Of a stretch of 64,000 bases of DNA, positions 47,928 through 60,570 are shown in pieces. The DNA comes from Halichondria panicea (lineage: Eukaryota; Porifera; Demospongiae; Suberitida; Halichondriidae). The translations under genes were made by a program, and so were the position numbers. Positions within the stretch are counted from its first letter, which is position 1; every line of letters starts with the position of its first letter. The notes beneath the pieces were generated by a model. It did not search any database. It was not told the origin of the DNA and saw nothing but the letters and a program-made list of their open reading frames with translations. The stretch is from contig NC_087379.1 of NCBI RefSeq assembly GCF_963675165.1, forward strand, positions 3,783,442-3,847,441, read 5' to 3'.

Positions 47928-49395
47928 AGCCCACTACACCGGACGGAACAAATGAAGAAGTGACACTTCGTGGTTTTGTCAGTAGTGCCAAAAGTGGCTC
48001 TTGTTGAGCCTGATATCTAGTTGTGCTTATTTTTATCTAGGTAGCTAAGAACACCAACTAATGATTCCAACTGCTGAGTCAGCCTTTAGGTTATGGCCGC
48101 CCTCGTGCTGAACCACATGATCAAGATCCCTCCAGGCACCACTGTTAACCCAAGTTTTGTGCGGGACACCTGTGGATGCACACTTCTTAATACCTGCTCA
48201 AAACAGTTCACTCTTACTCACATTCTCTTACTCACATTACAATTACAGTCAATTACAGTCACATTACAATTACAAAGATGACTTTCACGCAGTGAATTCG
48301 ACATGGCTTTTTTGGGTTGCACTAAGGTGTGGTGTTGACTCTTGATTCTCGACACAGCTCGACCAGGGGCACCCTGTGTATAAAAATTTTATCTATTGTT
48401 TAGGTACGTTTTGTAACCAAACCTAAATGAAAATATTACACAACACAACAAACCAAACCAAACACAGTTTAGTGTGGTACTTGCGTATTAGGCGTATTTT
48501 TAAACATACATATCCGCTTACATGTACACACCACATGTACATACCAAGAAATCTAAACACGCAAACGCACGCAAACACTAATAACGCAAGCACTGTGAGT
48601 AATACTTGTGTGTGAACGCTATCCCCTGCAACCAGGTCCCATTTTACTCTCGGAAGTGCTGTGAGGCAATTCCCTGTGATGAGGCGGGAAACTGTGCAAA
48701 CGTTGTGGTTAGCCAGCTTCACTACTACTACACCTATGTGATGAAACCAAAATTAAATTATCTTACAGTGTATTTGCATGCTTCTGGGCAGAACACCAAA
48801 TTTTTATTGATGTTATCACGCATGCAAACGTAGGCGGAAACCATTCAATGACGTTTTCGAGAGGCTATTTCTCGAAATGTAAGTCGTCAGAGCAAAAAAG
48901 GTGTCATTGTTGTATAGAGCCTGTCACAGTATGCATGTATGATCGTTTCCGATGCTGTCTCTTGCAGGGGGGGGGGCTGGTCACTTATAGCTAATAGCCG
49001 GCTAATCCTTCAGTTCAATAACTACTATAATAGTTGTCCCTATCCACAGCGTGCAACAAGTGATATCGCCGCAATGCCATTATTAAAGATGCAAAAAATT
49101 AGTTGATTGTGCGAGTTAGGCTATGCTTTGCAGCAACAACAGGTGCCTCACGTGCTGCATTTAATTAATTGAGGCCACACACGTAGCGAAATTCAAAATT
49201 TAATAATGATGGCCACGAAAAAGGTAGATGCTCGAGGATAGCAAGAAATCTAAATATTTTTCATAGTACAAGTACTGTCTGTATGCAAAAGAAAAAGCAT
49301 ATCAAAAGCTTAGTGATTTTAATGATTTTGCACGAATATATTTGCACGAGAGTTTGCACGAGAGATACAAACTCAGGTTTCCAGTACACTGCTAG
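47928..49395. other. No recognised gene
   Basis: Short open frames around 48093-48345 and 48423-48833 overlap doublings (CTTACTCACATT, CAATTACAGTC) and show no recognisable motif. Around 48430-48600 the DNA is CA-rich. Confidence 0.4.
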
Positions 49396-50620
49396 TACCG
49401 TACCGTCGCGAAAATACGCCCCCCCTTTTCTGCAACAACTTTGGGCCTTTTAGGGGACTGGGCGTTTATTCGTGAAAGGGGAATTTTCACTCGAATATAG
49501 GCCCACCGCGCCTTAACCTCGAAATAACACGGCTTAACCTCAATTAATTTGTGCAAACTCAGCAAAAAAATTATTTTTTCATTTTTCAATGATTGCAGTT
49601 ACCGTACACATCTTTTTTGTGCAGTCTATATATATATGATACCATTGATAATGCTAACACAATACAATGAAGCTCAATGAAGCTAATATTATATAAGTTT
49701 GGGTTTAGGCAAGTTTGGGTTTAGGCAAAATAATGATTGTAGTCAGTCAGTGTCACTTTCATCCTCTGAAAACGGAAGAGGACAGTTCTACTTCTTCAGC
49801 ATCCACAGAAGGCACATCATTGCTCACGAGATCGTCTTGTGAACAATGAAATTGATTAATAGTTATAATACTGGATACTGGGGATCAAACTTCAATTGGC
49901 CAATGAATACAGGCTAAATTACATTCTTGAAATTCTTGAAAATTTAATAGGCGCAATTTACCACAGAAATCATTACCCTGCTTCTTCTCATCGGCATCAT
50001 GGCTACTTCCTTTAGAATTGAATCCACCATTCGAGGACATCATGTATTCAAGGAGATATGGACACCACACATCAATGAGAACCTCGAAGTTACTGCTGAC
50101 CATGGAAATGTTTTTGATATCCATTCTGTAGCAGCATGGAAAAATGGACAAGTCGTCGGTCATGTTCCTAGAGAGCTATCCAGTACATTCTGGTACTTTC
50201 TCCACAGAAGAAACAGTAAGATAAAGAAACAGTAAGATAACCTGAAAAATCACCGGGGATCGACATCGTTCCGAGATCCGTGGGAAAGGGCTAGTTGTTC
50301 CCTGCATCTACATCTTTGAGGGCAAGCGAAATCACATAGAGAAACTCATGACTGTTCTACATGTAGCTAGCAAAGAGACTGAATATAAATAGAGGCTAAC
50401 TCACTGCGCTAGCACTAACTCTGTCACTAACCAGCTTTTCTAAAAGCTACCACTATGCAAAAATTTCACCACAAGTATGACGTCAGTTCTGGACACGATA
50501 GTAATAGTAGCTGGATGATGGGCTTATAATCGAGTGAAAATACCCTCGTGCAAGAACTTCGAGGCAAAAGAGGGGATGGGCGTTTATTCAAGATGGGCTT
50601 ATTTTCGCGACGGTACGGTA
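49396..50620. mobile_element. TIR element enclosing a HIRAN-like ORF
   Basis: The left end TACCGTACCGTCGCGAAAATA is repeated inverted at the right end (TATTTTCGCGACGGTACGGTA). The matching continues inside for about 100 bases: GGGCGTTTATTC, and TATTTTCACTCGA-TATAAGCCCA on the right against AATTTTCACTCGAATATAGGCCCA on the left. TA at both borders fits a TA target duplication. The unit is 1225 bp and its only recognisable gene is the HIRAN-like ORF at 49999-50392. No transposase is inside, so it would need help from elsewhere. Confidence 0.75.
49999..50392 (+). CDS. HIRAN-like domain protein (frame broken near the end)
   Basis: The ATG at 49999 opens MATSFRIESTIRGHHVFKEI, then WTPHINENLEV, HGNVFDIHSVAAWKNGQVVG and HVPRELSSTFWYFL. 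The pattern RGHHVFK...W.P...E.L......GN..D.H.VA....G..VGHVP resembles a HIRAN-like domain that is multi-copy in sponge and cnidarian proteins. A doubling of AAGAAACAGTAAGATA (50208-50240) shifts the frame. Beyond it the other frame continues ITGDRHRSEIRGKGLVVPCI and YIFEGKRNHIEKLMTVLH to TAG 50390. The total would be about 125 residues, so it is a single small domain. HIRAN domains in other proteins bind DNA ends; the role here is unknown. Confidence 0.65.
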
Positions 50621-50655
50621 GTGACATCTATAATATGCAGGTGCCTTCATATGTT

Positions 50656-50850
50656 TCTGTTTACACAAAGATATGCTGGTTTTTGTTGGGACCAAATACG
50701 CGTATAGCATTCGTGGTGACTATAAGTAGGGGTGAGCTATTGCTTGCATATCGACGTAAAAACTGTGAAACAAGTGATGGAGACACGTTTTACAGCTTCG
50801 TTCAAAGCAACTTGACATGCCCTTTAATGGTGCATTACCTACCCTGTTAA
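50656..50850 (+). pseudogene. IS630/Tc1-type transposase fragment
   Basis: The frame reads PSYVSVYTKICWF, ISRGELLLAYRRK and SDGDTFYSFVQSNLTCPLM. The last matches DTFYDFVQEHLIPHLM in the 47301-47746 copy. It starts about 35 bp past the end of the 49396-50620 element and is only about 60 codons long. Confidence 0.65.
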
Positions 50851-51319
50851 AAGCATGGATAATGAAAATCATATAGACAATGGATCGTTCTAAGAAGCAT
50901 GTGTATAGCATGTGTATAGTTGGATTATGTGTCATCACGTGCCAAGAAATCTAAAAGAGAACCAGCTCAAAATGTTTAGATTTTGCCGATATTCCTACCG
51001 TTGATGAGCGGCAGTTTCACGCGTGAGAACAAGGTGGAATCCCCATGACTTTGGAGTTGATCCTGGAAATCAGGCCCTTTCCCAGGAGCTGGAGCAGGCA
51101 TGGTGTCGAAGATTTACATTGAAAACATTGAAATTACAAACACCTTAGCTCTTACAATAATTATAGGTTAGTATTTTGTGCACTCACTATACTACACTCA
51201 CTATATACTATGCACTTTCTGTACTTTCTGTACAAGAATCAACAAAATTTATGTTGTAGAATCTGCACATGTGCAGTCGTCGGCTATGTTGATCCATCCA
51301 TTCATCACATGCAGCTATA

Positions 51320-51577
51320 CTATATAAATGCACTGTCTGTGACCTGCAGGGTGGAGCTGAATATTCGGTGGGTTGCTTTTGTGCCATGCACAACTTTGCC
51401 TTTGGCTCTGTCATCCAAGGTTCTCCTGGGTACATTATACTTTCTTGCTGTAGAAGTTAGTGTACCAATGCCATCGTGGACTTTTTTTATGGCAGCTATC
51501 ATATCACAATCCTTCCATTGCTTACGGTATAGAAAATGGTGATAATGATTAATTATGCCCTCTAGATATACTACCAA
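51320..51577 (-). pseudogene. pogo-type transposase, N-terminal helix-turn-helix fragment
   Basis: The frame reads KQWKDCDMIAAIKKVHDG, then LTSTARKYNVPRRTLDDRAK and GKVVHGTKA. This is the psq-type helix-turn-helix with its usual linker at the start of pogo-like transposases. The rest of the protein is not found nearby. It could be the missing start of the type of gene seen at 34332-35490, from a different copy. Confidence 0.75.
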
Positions 51578-54193
51578 ATACAGAAGAGTTTAAGTATTGC
51601 TAGCTAACTCTCTAGGACTAATATACTAACCCCTGTACCTGTTACTTACCCCTGTGCCGACTAACTTGACCTTCAGAGATAAAACACACTGGAAAATAAA
51701 AAAGTAGACCCAAACCCAGAATCAGACAGAAAAAACAGCAAAATTTGGTATCAAAATTGACCATGTGCTCTGAATAATATACTGACCGTATCGTAAACTG
51801 CACTGCCATGCACTTATGACCTTTTTGGTGATAATAAGGTCCAAACTTTGCGTGGTTGTATGTACGCTAGCTTCTTCTTTTTATTAAGAACTGACTTATG
51901 AATTGCATCTGAATGGTCACAGTAGTAGTACATGATGGTATTTTATTGCTTCAGCTAAGTGGGATATCATGAGTTATTGGCCGATTTGTGGTAGCTGAGT
52001 TTATATTAGCACTATTAAAGTCCATATTATTGCCATTAGATTTTGAAAATCACTATTCATGCTCTGATTTTGTCACCGCAGTGTCATGTGTGGCAAGAAC
52101 TTGGACTGAGAAAATCAAATCACTGGAGCTAGCATAAACATCAGTGCACAAAAAGTTTATTGCAAGCTCAGCACTTTAAGCTGCATCCATGGTCGCGGCT
52201 ATAATTGAGGTTGTAGCAAGGACACTCTGTGTGAAATAGTGCTGTGTTTCCAATCCCCTTCCTCTATCTATGGACAAACATATGGACAAACACGAGCGAG
52301 TGTGTTCATTAACACACCACTGACTACTAAAATTATATGGAAGGTAGTACTACTGGATCAGATTTGAGTTCCTTAGGAGATCATGGAGATCGTTGGTGAT
52401 TTACTAATGGGTAAGAATAAAATACTAATTGGTAAGAACAATGCATGAGACTCAGAGACTAGACTATACTAGGCAGAATTTTGAGGGCAAGTGAGAAAGC
52501 TAAAATTGTGACTGGTTGTTGACCAGGTTTCTCTGCTGTGATTCCAGTCCACAGTGCATGTGCATGCATGTGTCATGTACCACTCAATGTTTCAGCACGC
52601 CTTCAGTCTGCTCTTGAGTTGCTGTGCTAGTCATACATGCTACATTATCACTCTTCTGGTTTCTCTATTATCTTGTTTGTCACAGGTGCCTTCACACAAC
52701 AATATTATCGGGGTTTAAATAGTCTTTGACTCTTCTTTGTCGAGCAAAAGCTAAGAAGCGCACTAGCAGTAGGCTACGTATTTGCAGCTGAAGTACATTG
52801 GAATAGCACTAAAGTAGAATTGTGACTGCTCCGTGGCCAGGTTTCCACAATGCATGCCTCATGTACTGGCGGCGACAGCTGCTGCAGCCTATCAGATTGC
52901 TCAACGTCACACTTCAGGGGCATTCCAGACCTTTATACCACCTTGGTTAGCAAAATTTAACCGACTATAAGCTTTCACTGAGACAAGTGGCTGATTAGCT
53001 CCATCTCCAATTGAACGCTAGACAAAATTGAACGCTAGGCAATTTGCCAGTCGCTCGGGCGGCTGTCGCAGCTAGTTGGGCGGAGTCCAACCAACTGCGT
53101 GGGGTTGGCACGCAGTTGGGCACCTCTCATGCCTCGAGGTACGACATAGGTTGACCTTTTTGCTAATGGCATGTATTGCAGCATGACAGGATGTAACACC
53201 TACATTAACCTAGAGGAGGTGTGGCCTCGGTCATAATTTATCATCAAGTTTCACGGAGTGATGGAAGCCAAAACTTGCTCTCCTAGCTAGCTAAAAGACT
53301 ACAAACGATCATAGTACTCCACAGTAGTTATGACGAAATGAGCTTACGGTTTGTTGTGCTTTCTATGGCTCCTGTGTACACTTATAGTATACACTAAACA
53401 CAAAGAACAGTAAAATAGCACTGACGGTGCATAAAATACCTGCTGAGTCAACACAAATATCATGTGGGCGTGACATCCTGTCATGCTGCAGGAATGCAAT
53501 ACGGGAGTAAAAGGTCGTCGTACCTTCAGACCCGCGTGTCAAAAGAGACACACATTCCTTAGGTCAAAGTTCGGAATATGTGTGTTAAAGAGACACGTGG
53601 CCTCCTCTGCTTGTACCTCCTCTGCTTGTGTACTTCCTCTGCTTTTTTCATGGGAGAGGTTATGATTTTAACAGTTCACTGTGACCAGGGGCGGAGCTTT
53701 TGACCTCTAATGCATTGGACAATACAAGTGGCGAGTGTTAGCAAGGGATTGAAAACTCTGACGTCAAAGAAGGTACGTTCATAACGGAAAGCAATGTCTA
53801 GTCTTGCCGGCATATAGTTAGGGGTTGCAGATCTGTCTATACGAACATCAGAACATCAGAGCATATTTCTGTTAAGAGATTTGCCATCAGATCTCGAATC
53901 TCGTTGTGGCGAATGGAGCCGCAGTGCTCTATCGAGAATCTTGCTCCGCAGCCACATGTAGCGGGACGGCATCTTGAAAGGCCCTCTTGTGTAAGGTAGT
54001 GAGCCAAGAAGAGGCGCCTTTCTCCTGGAGAGCAAGCTCCATTGCTCGCTTGAGAGTGTGAGGAAGGTCTTCTTTCAGGTTTTGTGCGGCTTCTGTAGCT
54101 TGCTCACGTCGTTGTTTGCGTACTCTCCTTTTTCTTTGTCTCTTTGTTCCTCCCGTATTTTATTGAACTGTGACAAAAAAGGGAGACGCTGCT
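51578..54193. other. No recognised gene
   Basis: No conserved protein or RNA was recognised in 2.6 kb. Many stop codons fall in all frames. Doublings such as ATGGACAAACAT (52270-52292) are present. Confidence 0.4.
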
Positions 54194-54302
54194 ACAGAGG
54201 AGGTACGACAGGCGCGGTGCAGCCTTTGATGAGCAATAATTATTTTTTGCTGAGAGTAATCAGAGGCTAGCTGCACCGCGCCTGTCGGTACCATCTCCTC
54301 TG
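54194..54302. repeat. Hairpin element, ACAGGCGCGGTGCAGC arms
   Basis: CAGAGGAGGTACGACAGGCG and CGGTGCAGC pair with GCTGCACCGCGCCTGTCGGT and CATCTCCTCTG. The arms are about 32 bp around a 45-bp loop. It is a probable small MITE. Confidence 0.7.
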
Positions 54303-54588
54303 GGTCATCATCATGACACCTTCAGTCATGTGATAATTATAAACCTTTATTTGAGGTCAAAGGTGAGAATGTAAAAGCTTATCAGTGCAAGTAAGAGCTA
54401 GAGAACGCTAAAGGGAATCAGATTAATGGTTCCTCTGCTCATGATTAAGATCATAATCCAAAAATTGTCAAATACTAGTCTAGCTAGATCCATCTTGGAA
54501 TCTTTTCAGCAGTGTAGGGAAGGCGGTGCGAATGCTACTTGCAATGTCTCTGTACAGCGCCAATTTAATTAGATTCTTATGAGCGCAC

Positions 54589-54911
54589 GTGATAAAACCT
54601 GACGGTGGCAGACCACCGCAGTTGCGGGGACCGGTCACTACAGAGGGGAGACCCTACCTCGGAGTACCCCTTGGCACAGATGACTACATCGAAACCTTCC
54701 AAGGTTGTACTCCTTCCAAGGTCGTACTACACGAACCCAACCACATGCCGCCTATGCTGCTTTCACTCACGGAATGGCGAGCAAATGGGTATACCTATCC
54801 CGCATCTTACAGGGCATTTCTTCCAGCCTTTTACCCATCGAAGGAACCAAGCTCATCTCCTCATCTCCTCACCGAATGACGAATCTCCTAGCTCTACCTG
54901 CTAACATATAA
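54589..54911 (+). pseudogene. LINE-type reverse transcriptase fragment (thumb region)
   Basis: One frame gives KPDGGRPPQLRG and RPYLGVPLGTDDYIETFQG; another gives TQPHAAYAAFTHGMASKWVY and LSRILQGISSSLLPIEG. The words LGVPLGT, HAAYAAFTHG and KWVYLSR are those of the region just after the catalytic domain in a group of reverse transcriptases common in sponges and cnidarians. A doubling CTTCCAAGGT(TGT/CGT)ACT (54694-54728) causes the frame change. The catalytic YxDD region is absent. Confidence 0.7.
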
Positions 54912-55810
54912 GCCGCGTGGAGACATCATAGACGACTAAAGACTAAAGATCTAGATCTAGATCTAAATTTAGGTCAGTTTTTTTTCCAGAGTTCGAACAG
55001 ACTAGTATATATAATTATTACAGCATAGACCCATTGATTAATAATGATGTCATTGGAATGGCAGCCATTTTGAGGTACCAGCAGCAGACTTTTACGTACA
55101 ATGAACAGGATTTGGCTAGTCCAAAAAGATACCCTTTGTAGAAGGTTATTTATCTTCAAAACAAGACCAAGGTGGCAAGAAGAAGTACCTGAACATCATT
55201 ATTGGGCTAGATCCGGCTGAAAACAAGGAGTGAAAAGATGGCTCTGTACTAGTGGAAATGTGCACATTGCAATGACATAGAGTTATTTTCAAGTTTATGT
55301 GTGTTAAGTTTATGTGTGTTAGCTATATTTAGCTATATGCATGTGTGTGCATGAATTACAGGAACATGCAGAAAATACACAAGCCATTCAGGCTGCTCAG
55401 CTCTAATTCTTTGACTTGGGATGACACTTGGGAGTCAGTAGAAGTTCTTGTCTTATCCCTACTACTAGGATTTCCACTATTTTTACCTGTAAACTGCACA
55501 AATCTGTTTGATGTGGTACCCCTTGAATTATCAAAGCGTGATGTCATAACCACACCCACTGCAATGGGCTGCGCTCCAAGTACTGTGCTCCAAGTACTGT
55601 GTGGGAGGACAGTTACAGTTATTGAGGTTTTCTCTCGCCCACGCTCGTTAAAATTTGTCTACGTCAGTAGGGATCACGCGACTTAGCAAGGCAGGCTCTT
55701 TGTCGCTTCCTTCTTTCTTTCTTTGTTCCTCCAATTTTCTCTTCTGTGACAAAGAACAGAGGCTCAGACCAGTCCTCGAGGCGTAGCCGCACGAGGGATA
55801 CGGTAAAGCT

Positions 55811-55834
55811 GACTGTGTGTGTGTGTGTGTGTGT
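55811..55834. repeat. (TG)n microsatellite
   Basis: CTGTGTGTGTGTGTGTGTGTGTC is a dinucleotide run of about 11 units. Confidence 0.9.
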
Positions 55835-55950
55835 CTGTTCCAACTGGTAGCGTCTATAGGCTTCTAGCCACGTTCTCTTGGTATGGCTAGTTTGACCCAG
55901 GCCAATCTTTCGTAGCATTTTCTGTTCGCACAAACTTCAGTTAGTCTTGC

Positions 55951-56111
55951 ACTAAAGCGCTAGCTTTTTGTTAGCTACAAGAGCTGTAAAACTAGCTATA
56001 CTGTAGCAGCCATTGACCTTGCAGACACACCCCACTAAAGCGCTAGCTTTTTGTTAGCTACAAAAGAGCTAGCTATACTGTAGCAGCCATTGACCTTGCA
56101 GACACACCCCT
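55951..56111. repeat. Tandem duplication, ~83-bp period
   Basis: ACTAAAGCGCTAGCTTTTTG, CTAGCTATACTGTAGCAGCC and ATTGACCTTGCAGACACACC each occur twice in order. The second copy lacks five bases. Confidence 0.85.
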
Positions 56112-56601
56112 TATTTCTGTGTACATAATGCGCATGCGCACTCTCCCCCACGTGTCAAAGAATATTACTATTTTCAGGTCAGTTGTCCGGAGGACTCTTC
56201 TGCGCATGTGCAAGACAGTTAGCTAGCTAGTCAACTGTGACAGTGTCATGGCTCATGGAGACAGTTCCTTCTTAGTGCTTCTGGACCAATAATCAATGTG
56301 AGTGCCTCCAACCCCTCCAACCACACTGTTATGCCAAAAAATTTGATAAACTTCGACTGTCCTGCCTGGTCATGCTGGTAGTCTGATTACTCCTATGTCT
56401 GCTTACAAGTTTAGCAGGTATACTTAATTCTATGTATCTTGAATTAAATATAGGCAGCACTAAGACTATTATGAATGCAATCGATTACTATCATTTATAA
56501 GGACATCTAGATCTAGTCTACTGCGCATGCTCAACCGTCCAAACACATGCCTCTGGACAACTCCTTCACCGGAGATCGAGGCTAGACACAGCATAGAGTA
56601 T

Positions 56602-56650
56602 ACCGTATAGCGCGAAAATTAAAGCCCCCCTCGAAAATTTTGCGCTAGTT
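56602..56650. mobile_element. Isolated MITE end (ACCGTATAGCGCGAAAATTA)
   Basis: One end of the CCGTATAGCG family is present, and CTCGAAAATTTTGCGCTA close by could be its shortened partner. This looks like an internally deleted copy. Confidence 0.55.
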
Positions 56651-56789
56651 GTTCGCCTAACCGTTAGCCTGGGATCGAGGCTACTCTTTTTTGATGAACA
56701 ATAATCGTAAATTGTAAATTGTGAAAACATACATGTATTTGATTGGGTGGTTCTTTGAGGATCGACTTCCCCTAATACCCTAATACAGG

Positions 56790-57265
56790 AGAGTCAGCTA
56801 GCCCGCATTTCTTTTTTTTGAGCTAGCTTATCTTTTGTAAAAAGTCTGTGCTTCTCTACCCATGCCTCTGGAGGTTGACATCACCAGCGGGGTCCATGTT
56901 CGATTTCTAGAATTCTTTGGCCATAAGTTCGTTTTACGTCGAAAAAAGTGTCCGTCCAGAAGCTTCTTGCACCGTCATTTATGTTTGTTGAGGCTAAGCG
57001 GAAGGATTCACCTGTGAGTGTTGAAGGTGAGGTTCTGTGGCCACGTTTGGGCATACTTCAGTGAGCAATTGTGCCGTCATGTCTCTGATTTGCGTAAGGT
57101 GGGGTATCCTTCCATGGGGCAGGTCATTGCATGGTCAATTTGGAATGCCTTACCACAGTTGCACAGCCATGGTGTATTTGGTAGTACCCATCCATATCTT
57201 AGGCACACTGCATCTCTAAATTCCCCTGCTAGGTAGGACGGATAGCGACCCTCGTTCTTTGGCAA
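56790..57265 (-). pseudogene. LINE-type element, region after the reverse transcriptase
   Basis: The minus strand reads EFRDAVCLRYGWVLPNTP, LCNCGKAFQIDHAMTCPMEG and YPTLR (57265-57080). The C-x-C-G...DHA...C pattern is the zinc-like motif that follows the reverse transcriptase in this group. Shifted frames then give IRDMTAQLLTEVC (57080), FWTDTFFDVKRTYGQRILEI (about 56930) and PLVMSTSRGMGREAQTFY (56860), the usual C-terminal block. Several frameshifts and stops make it inactive. It is the same protein group as 54589-54911, in opposite orientation. Confidence 0.7.
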
Positions 57266-60200
57266 GGCGTTTTAGCTGTGGTGGTACCCTCAACGGTGCA
57301 GCTAGCAAGTGAAACCATAGATAGTGTAGAAAGAGGGATTGGAAACAGGATCACATGGGCTTATCTAGTGTGTGTAATAAACGCAAAGGCCAGTGGACAA
57401 TCCAGGCTTCGATTAACGCAGCGCTAAATTACGCACGTTCAGAGACAAGGTTTTCTCCTATTCTTGGACAAGGTAACACTTTCATTAGTATTTATTAGAG
57501 CCTCTCTTACCATGTAGGTGCTTAGTGAAATTAGTGGCATATTCAACTGGGAATGACTTTCTGTACCTATATCTTCGTTGTTATACAAGCAATATTTACC
57601 ATTAATTTTGTTGAATAGATAATTAGGTGAGGAATGGAATGGTGTTGAATTGGCACTGCATGCTAAGTACTAAGGAAAGTTCACAACATGTGGGCAAAAT
57701 ATACCGGACCGTACCTTACCTTATAATTTGTCTTGGGTATTTCTAAATATAGGTTATAGGCTGAGTCCAGGGTCTCTATGGGGTTTGAGAACCGAAGGCC
57801 TGAGGCTGTAGCATCCCGAGCGTAGCGAGGGTGCTACTAAGGGCCTAAGGGTCTCAAAACTCCATAGTGACCGTTGGACGAGGCTGATTTAGAATAGTGC
57901 TAAGCAAGCTAAGCTATTAGTAACACAAAGAAGACTCTGTTTCTACAAACCTCAAGCAACATTAAAAGCTTTGCTCTGGCTAGTCTACATAAAAAAAACT
58001 CACATTGAAGGCAGTTTCCGTCTCTTGCATAGCAAAAACTGTTAATAGAAAGTTACTTAGTAGTTAGCTCTGCACTAGAGCACTAACTATTGGTAGCTGC
58101 AAGAGTGAGATAAAAGCTACAAAGCGGCACTGCAGAACACAAAGACTTTTAAAAATTAGTTTTTAATGATGCACTGCATCATCGATACTATGACTTCGGT
58201 GTAACTTGTGCTTGTGCATGTATAAAATAGATGTTGCTAAGCATTCCATGTATGTTTGTATGTATCATGAATTAAATGCATGTAGTGAACATATAATGGA
58301 CCACCATAGAAGACCTCTCTATGAGAAATAAAGGACCTCCAAGTAACCAATCAGATTGCACCATTTGTGACAAGCATTTTCTAAATGCTTTTATATTGTA
58401 GTGAGTACTGTATATTGTGGAATGGGCACCCTTATTTGACTGAAGTAGCTGTGATGTTTAGTCTACATGTATATTAGACGTACGTACATGTATATACTGG
58501 TCATACGTTATTATGTTACTACCGTCTTGTTTACTTACCCATGGGTGATATATACTATAGGGTTGGAGAATGAATACCTGGACAACTGGGACACTGGGAA
58601 AAATCGCTTAAGTGCACTGGCTGCAACAAGATGCTGTAGTGATGCCACAAGGACTGAAGTTCACAGTATAATATACAATGTGTATTGTAAACCTAAAACT
58701 CCTTTGCAGTCAAATAATTCATTGACAGGACCGCAAGTGCCTTTCTGAGTGAGCGAATCGGCTAGAACCCTCTCGAAGTGTTTAACTACATTTCTATTTG
58801 ATGCACATTGATGCACATAATTATTTTTTTACGTGTGATCAAACAACAATAATTATAATTGTGAATCGAATCAACTATATACACTAAGAGTATAAGTACA
58901 ATACGCTAAAGTGATAGCTATTAAATTGTATTTCCCTCGTAAATCATCCTACAACTTTGTTGCAAGTCAGTGCAGTTACATGATGCTGGCACTGCTAAAT
59001 ATCTTGAATCCTTCGTCGTGGCTTCTCTCGATCTGTGTTTCTCTGTATTTAAAAGGTAAAATGGACAAGCAAGCTACCATACTTCTAAATAAGGCAAGGG
59101 CGACAGAAAAATTAGAAGGGCGCCTTATAAATAGAACAATCTTGGCAGGTCTCATCATCCTCAAGCTTTCTGAAAAAAGATGTGTACAACGCGCCACCAA
59201 AAAATAATCTCTCTAGCCACGTGGAGCTCTATGGAGATTACTGTTTAGTCTGGGTGGCTAATGTAGACTGGTATTTTGGACTTATACCTTCGATGCTCAT
59301 CACTGCCCCCAAGTCTCATGTGCTGTCTGTCTGCTCTGTAATCTGTGCTGCCATCCCAAGGTGATGTTTCCGGTGCAGTGAATTAACTTCGCTGGACTGG
59401 CCAACAATCGCGGTCCGTCTCTTTCTACACTGTGAAACTGAGCTAGACCACGCGCGCGCGTACGCCTACAAATTCAGGCGCAATTTTTGTGTTCTAAAGA
59501 TGCGCCACTCAGAAGTGGAATTAATTTTTTCTGGCGCTGTAATTACATCAATTACGGTAGTCTTACAGCTGACAATAAGTGCAGAAAATAAGTGCAGAAA
59601 TGTCCTACCTACTACACTGGAAGGTTTAGAGCACACAAGTAGCTATCCAGAATTTTTACACAATTTTTACACACAAAACTTATCGTGGGCGTGTCTGCGT
59701 TTTAGCTGATTCAGGGGCCCGGTAACATAACAGAGGAGGTCGGACATCACTCTTAATTTTATGTTTTAATGACATTCCAGGCCAATTGCTTTTCGTTTTA
59801 ATTTGCTTTTCGTTTTTGCTGACTCAGCAGTAGCGTTATGATAGTCTCTATAGTCTCTATTTTAGCCAAGGTTGGGCGGCCTAATCACGAGTCTGTGTTA
59901 TAGAGGGCGACTGATTCATGAGACAATATTTCTGCACGGTTTCTGTCGCTAGTTGGTACTGGACCTAACCCATACTAGCTAGATCCAGTCATGTTCTACT
60001 GCTGAGTGAAAAGCAATTTGGCAGGTCATAATTAGTGAAAGTTCAAGTGACCTGGTAAGCTACAATATACATATACAGCAGATATAACAATATGCATGTA
60101 CACAAGTCTATCACTTATGATAGATAGCACTGCCGAATTTTCTTGAGACCACAAAACAATGATACCAAACAAGCATGTAATTAAACTCTTATAGAAACTC

Positions 60201-60336
60201 TACTAAATTACACTCTAATACTTTTTGAGCGAAAGCATAACATGGCGAGAGGCATTAGCAAGCGCACGCTTGCAACACCCGTTGCTCTTGAGTTGCTATA
60301 TAGCACTGCATTATAATTATCTTATAATACCAACTA
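57266..60336. other. No recognised gene
   Basis: Open frames at 58467-58748 and 58911-59207 do not resemble a known family. 59450-59462 has a CGCGCGCG run. The stretch contains short doublings (for example CTCTATAGTCTCTAT, 59845-59862). Confidence 0.4.
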
Positions 60337-60418
60337 GCCTCGATCCCAGGCCGATTCGTCTCCAATTGAACGCTATAACGCTATAGGTCGCCTCCGGCCT
60401 GGGATCAAGGCTAGGCAC
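60337..60418. mobile_element. Palindromic MITE, CTAGCCTCGATCCCAGGC ends
   Basis: CTAGCCTCGATCCCAGGCCG at the left is inverted at the right (CGGCCTGGGATCAAGGCTAG). The centre (AACGCTATAACGCTATAG) has a doubling. It is about 80 bp. Confidence 0.75.
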
Positions 60419-60570
60419 CAACCAAAAGTTTGCACTTCAGTGCTCTAGTTACCCGAGGCGCGCGTGGGCGGCCACGGGTATAGTAGTCGTTTGGTTTGGT
60501 TTGTCTGTCTGTTTGCAGCATGGATAGTATTAGTTTTAACAATAGTAGCTTTGTTGTCGAACGATGGCAG

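Noticed and set aside
54057-54270. Signal-peptide-like small protein
   Set aside because: The frame runs into a hairpin element (54194-54302) and its hydrophobic start is a T/C-rich run; there is no independent support.
58911-59207. 98-codon ORF with two possible membrane segments
   Set aside because: It has no family resemblance, an overlapping open frame on the other strand, and AT-rich context; chance cannot be excluded.
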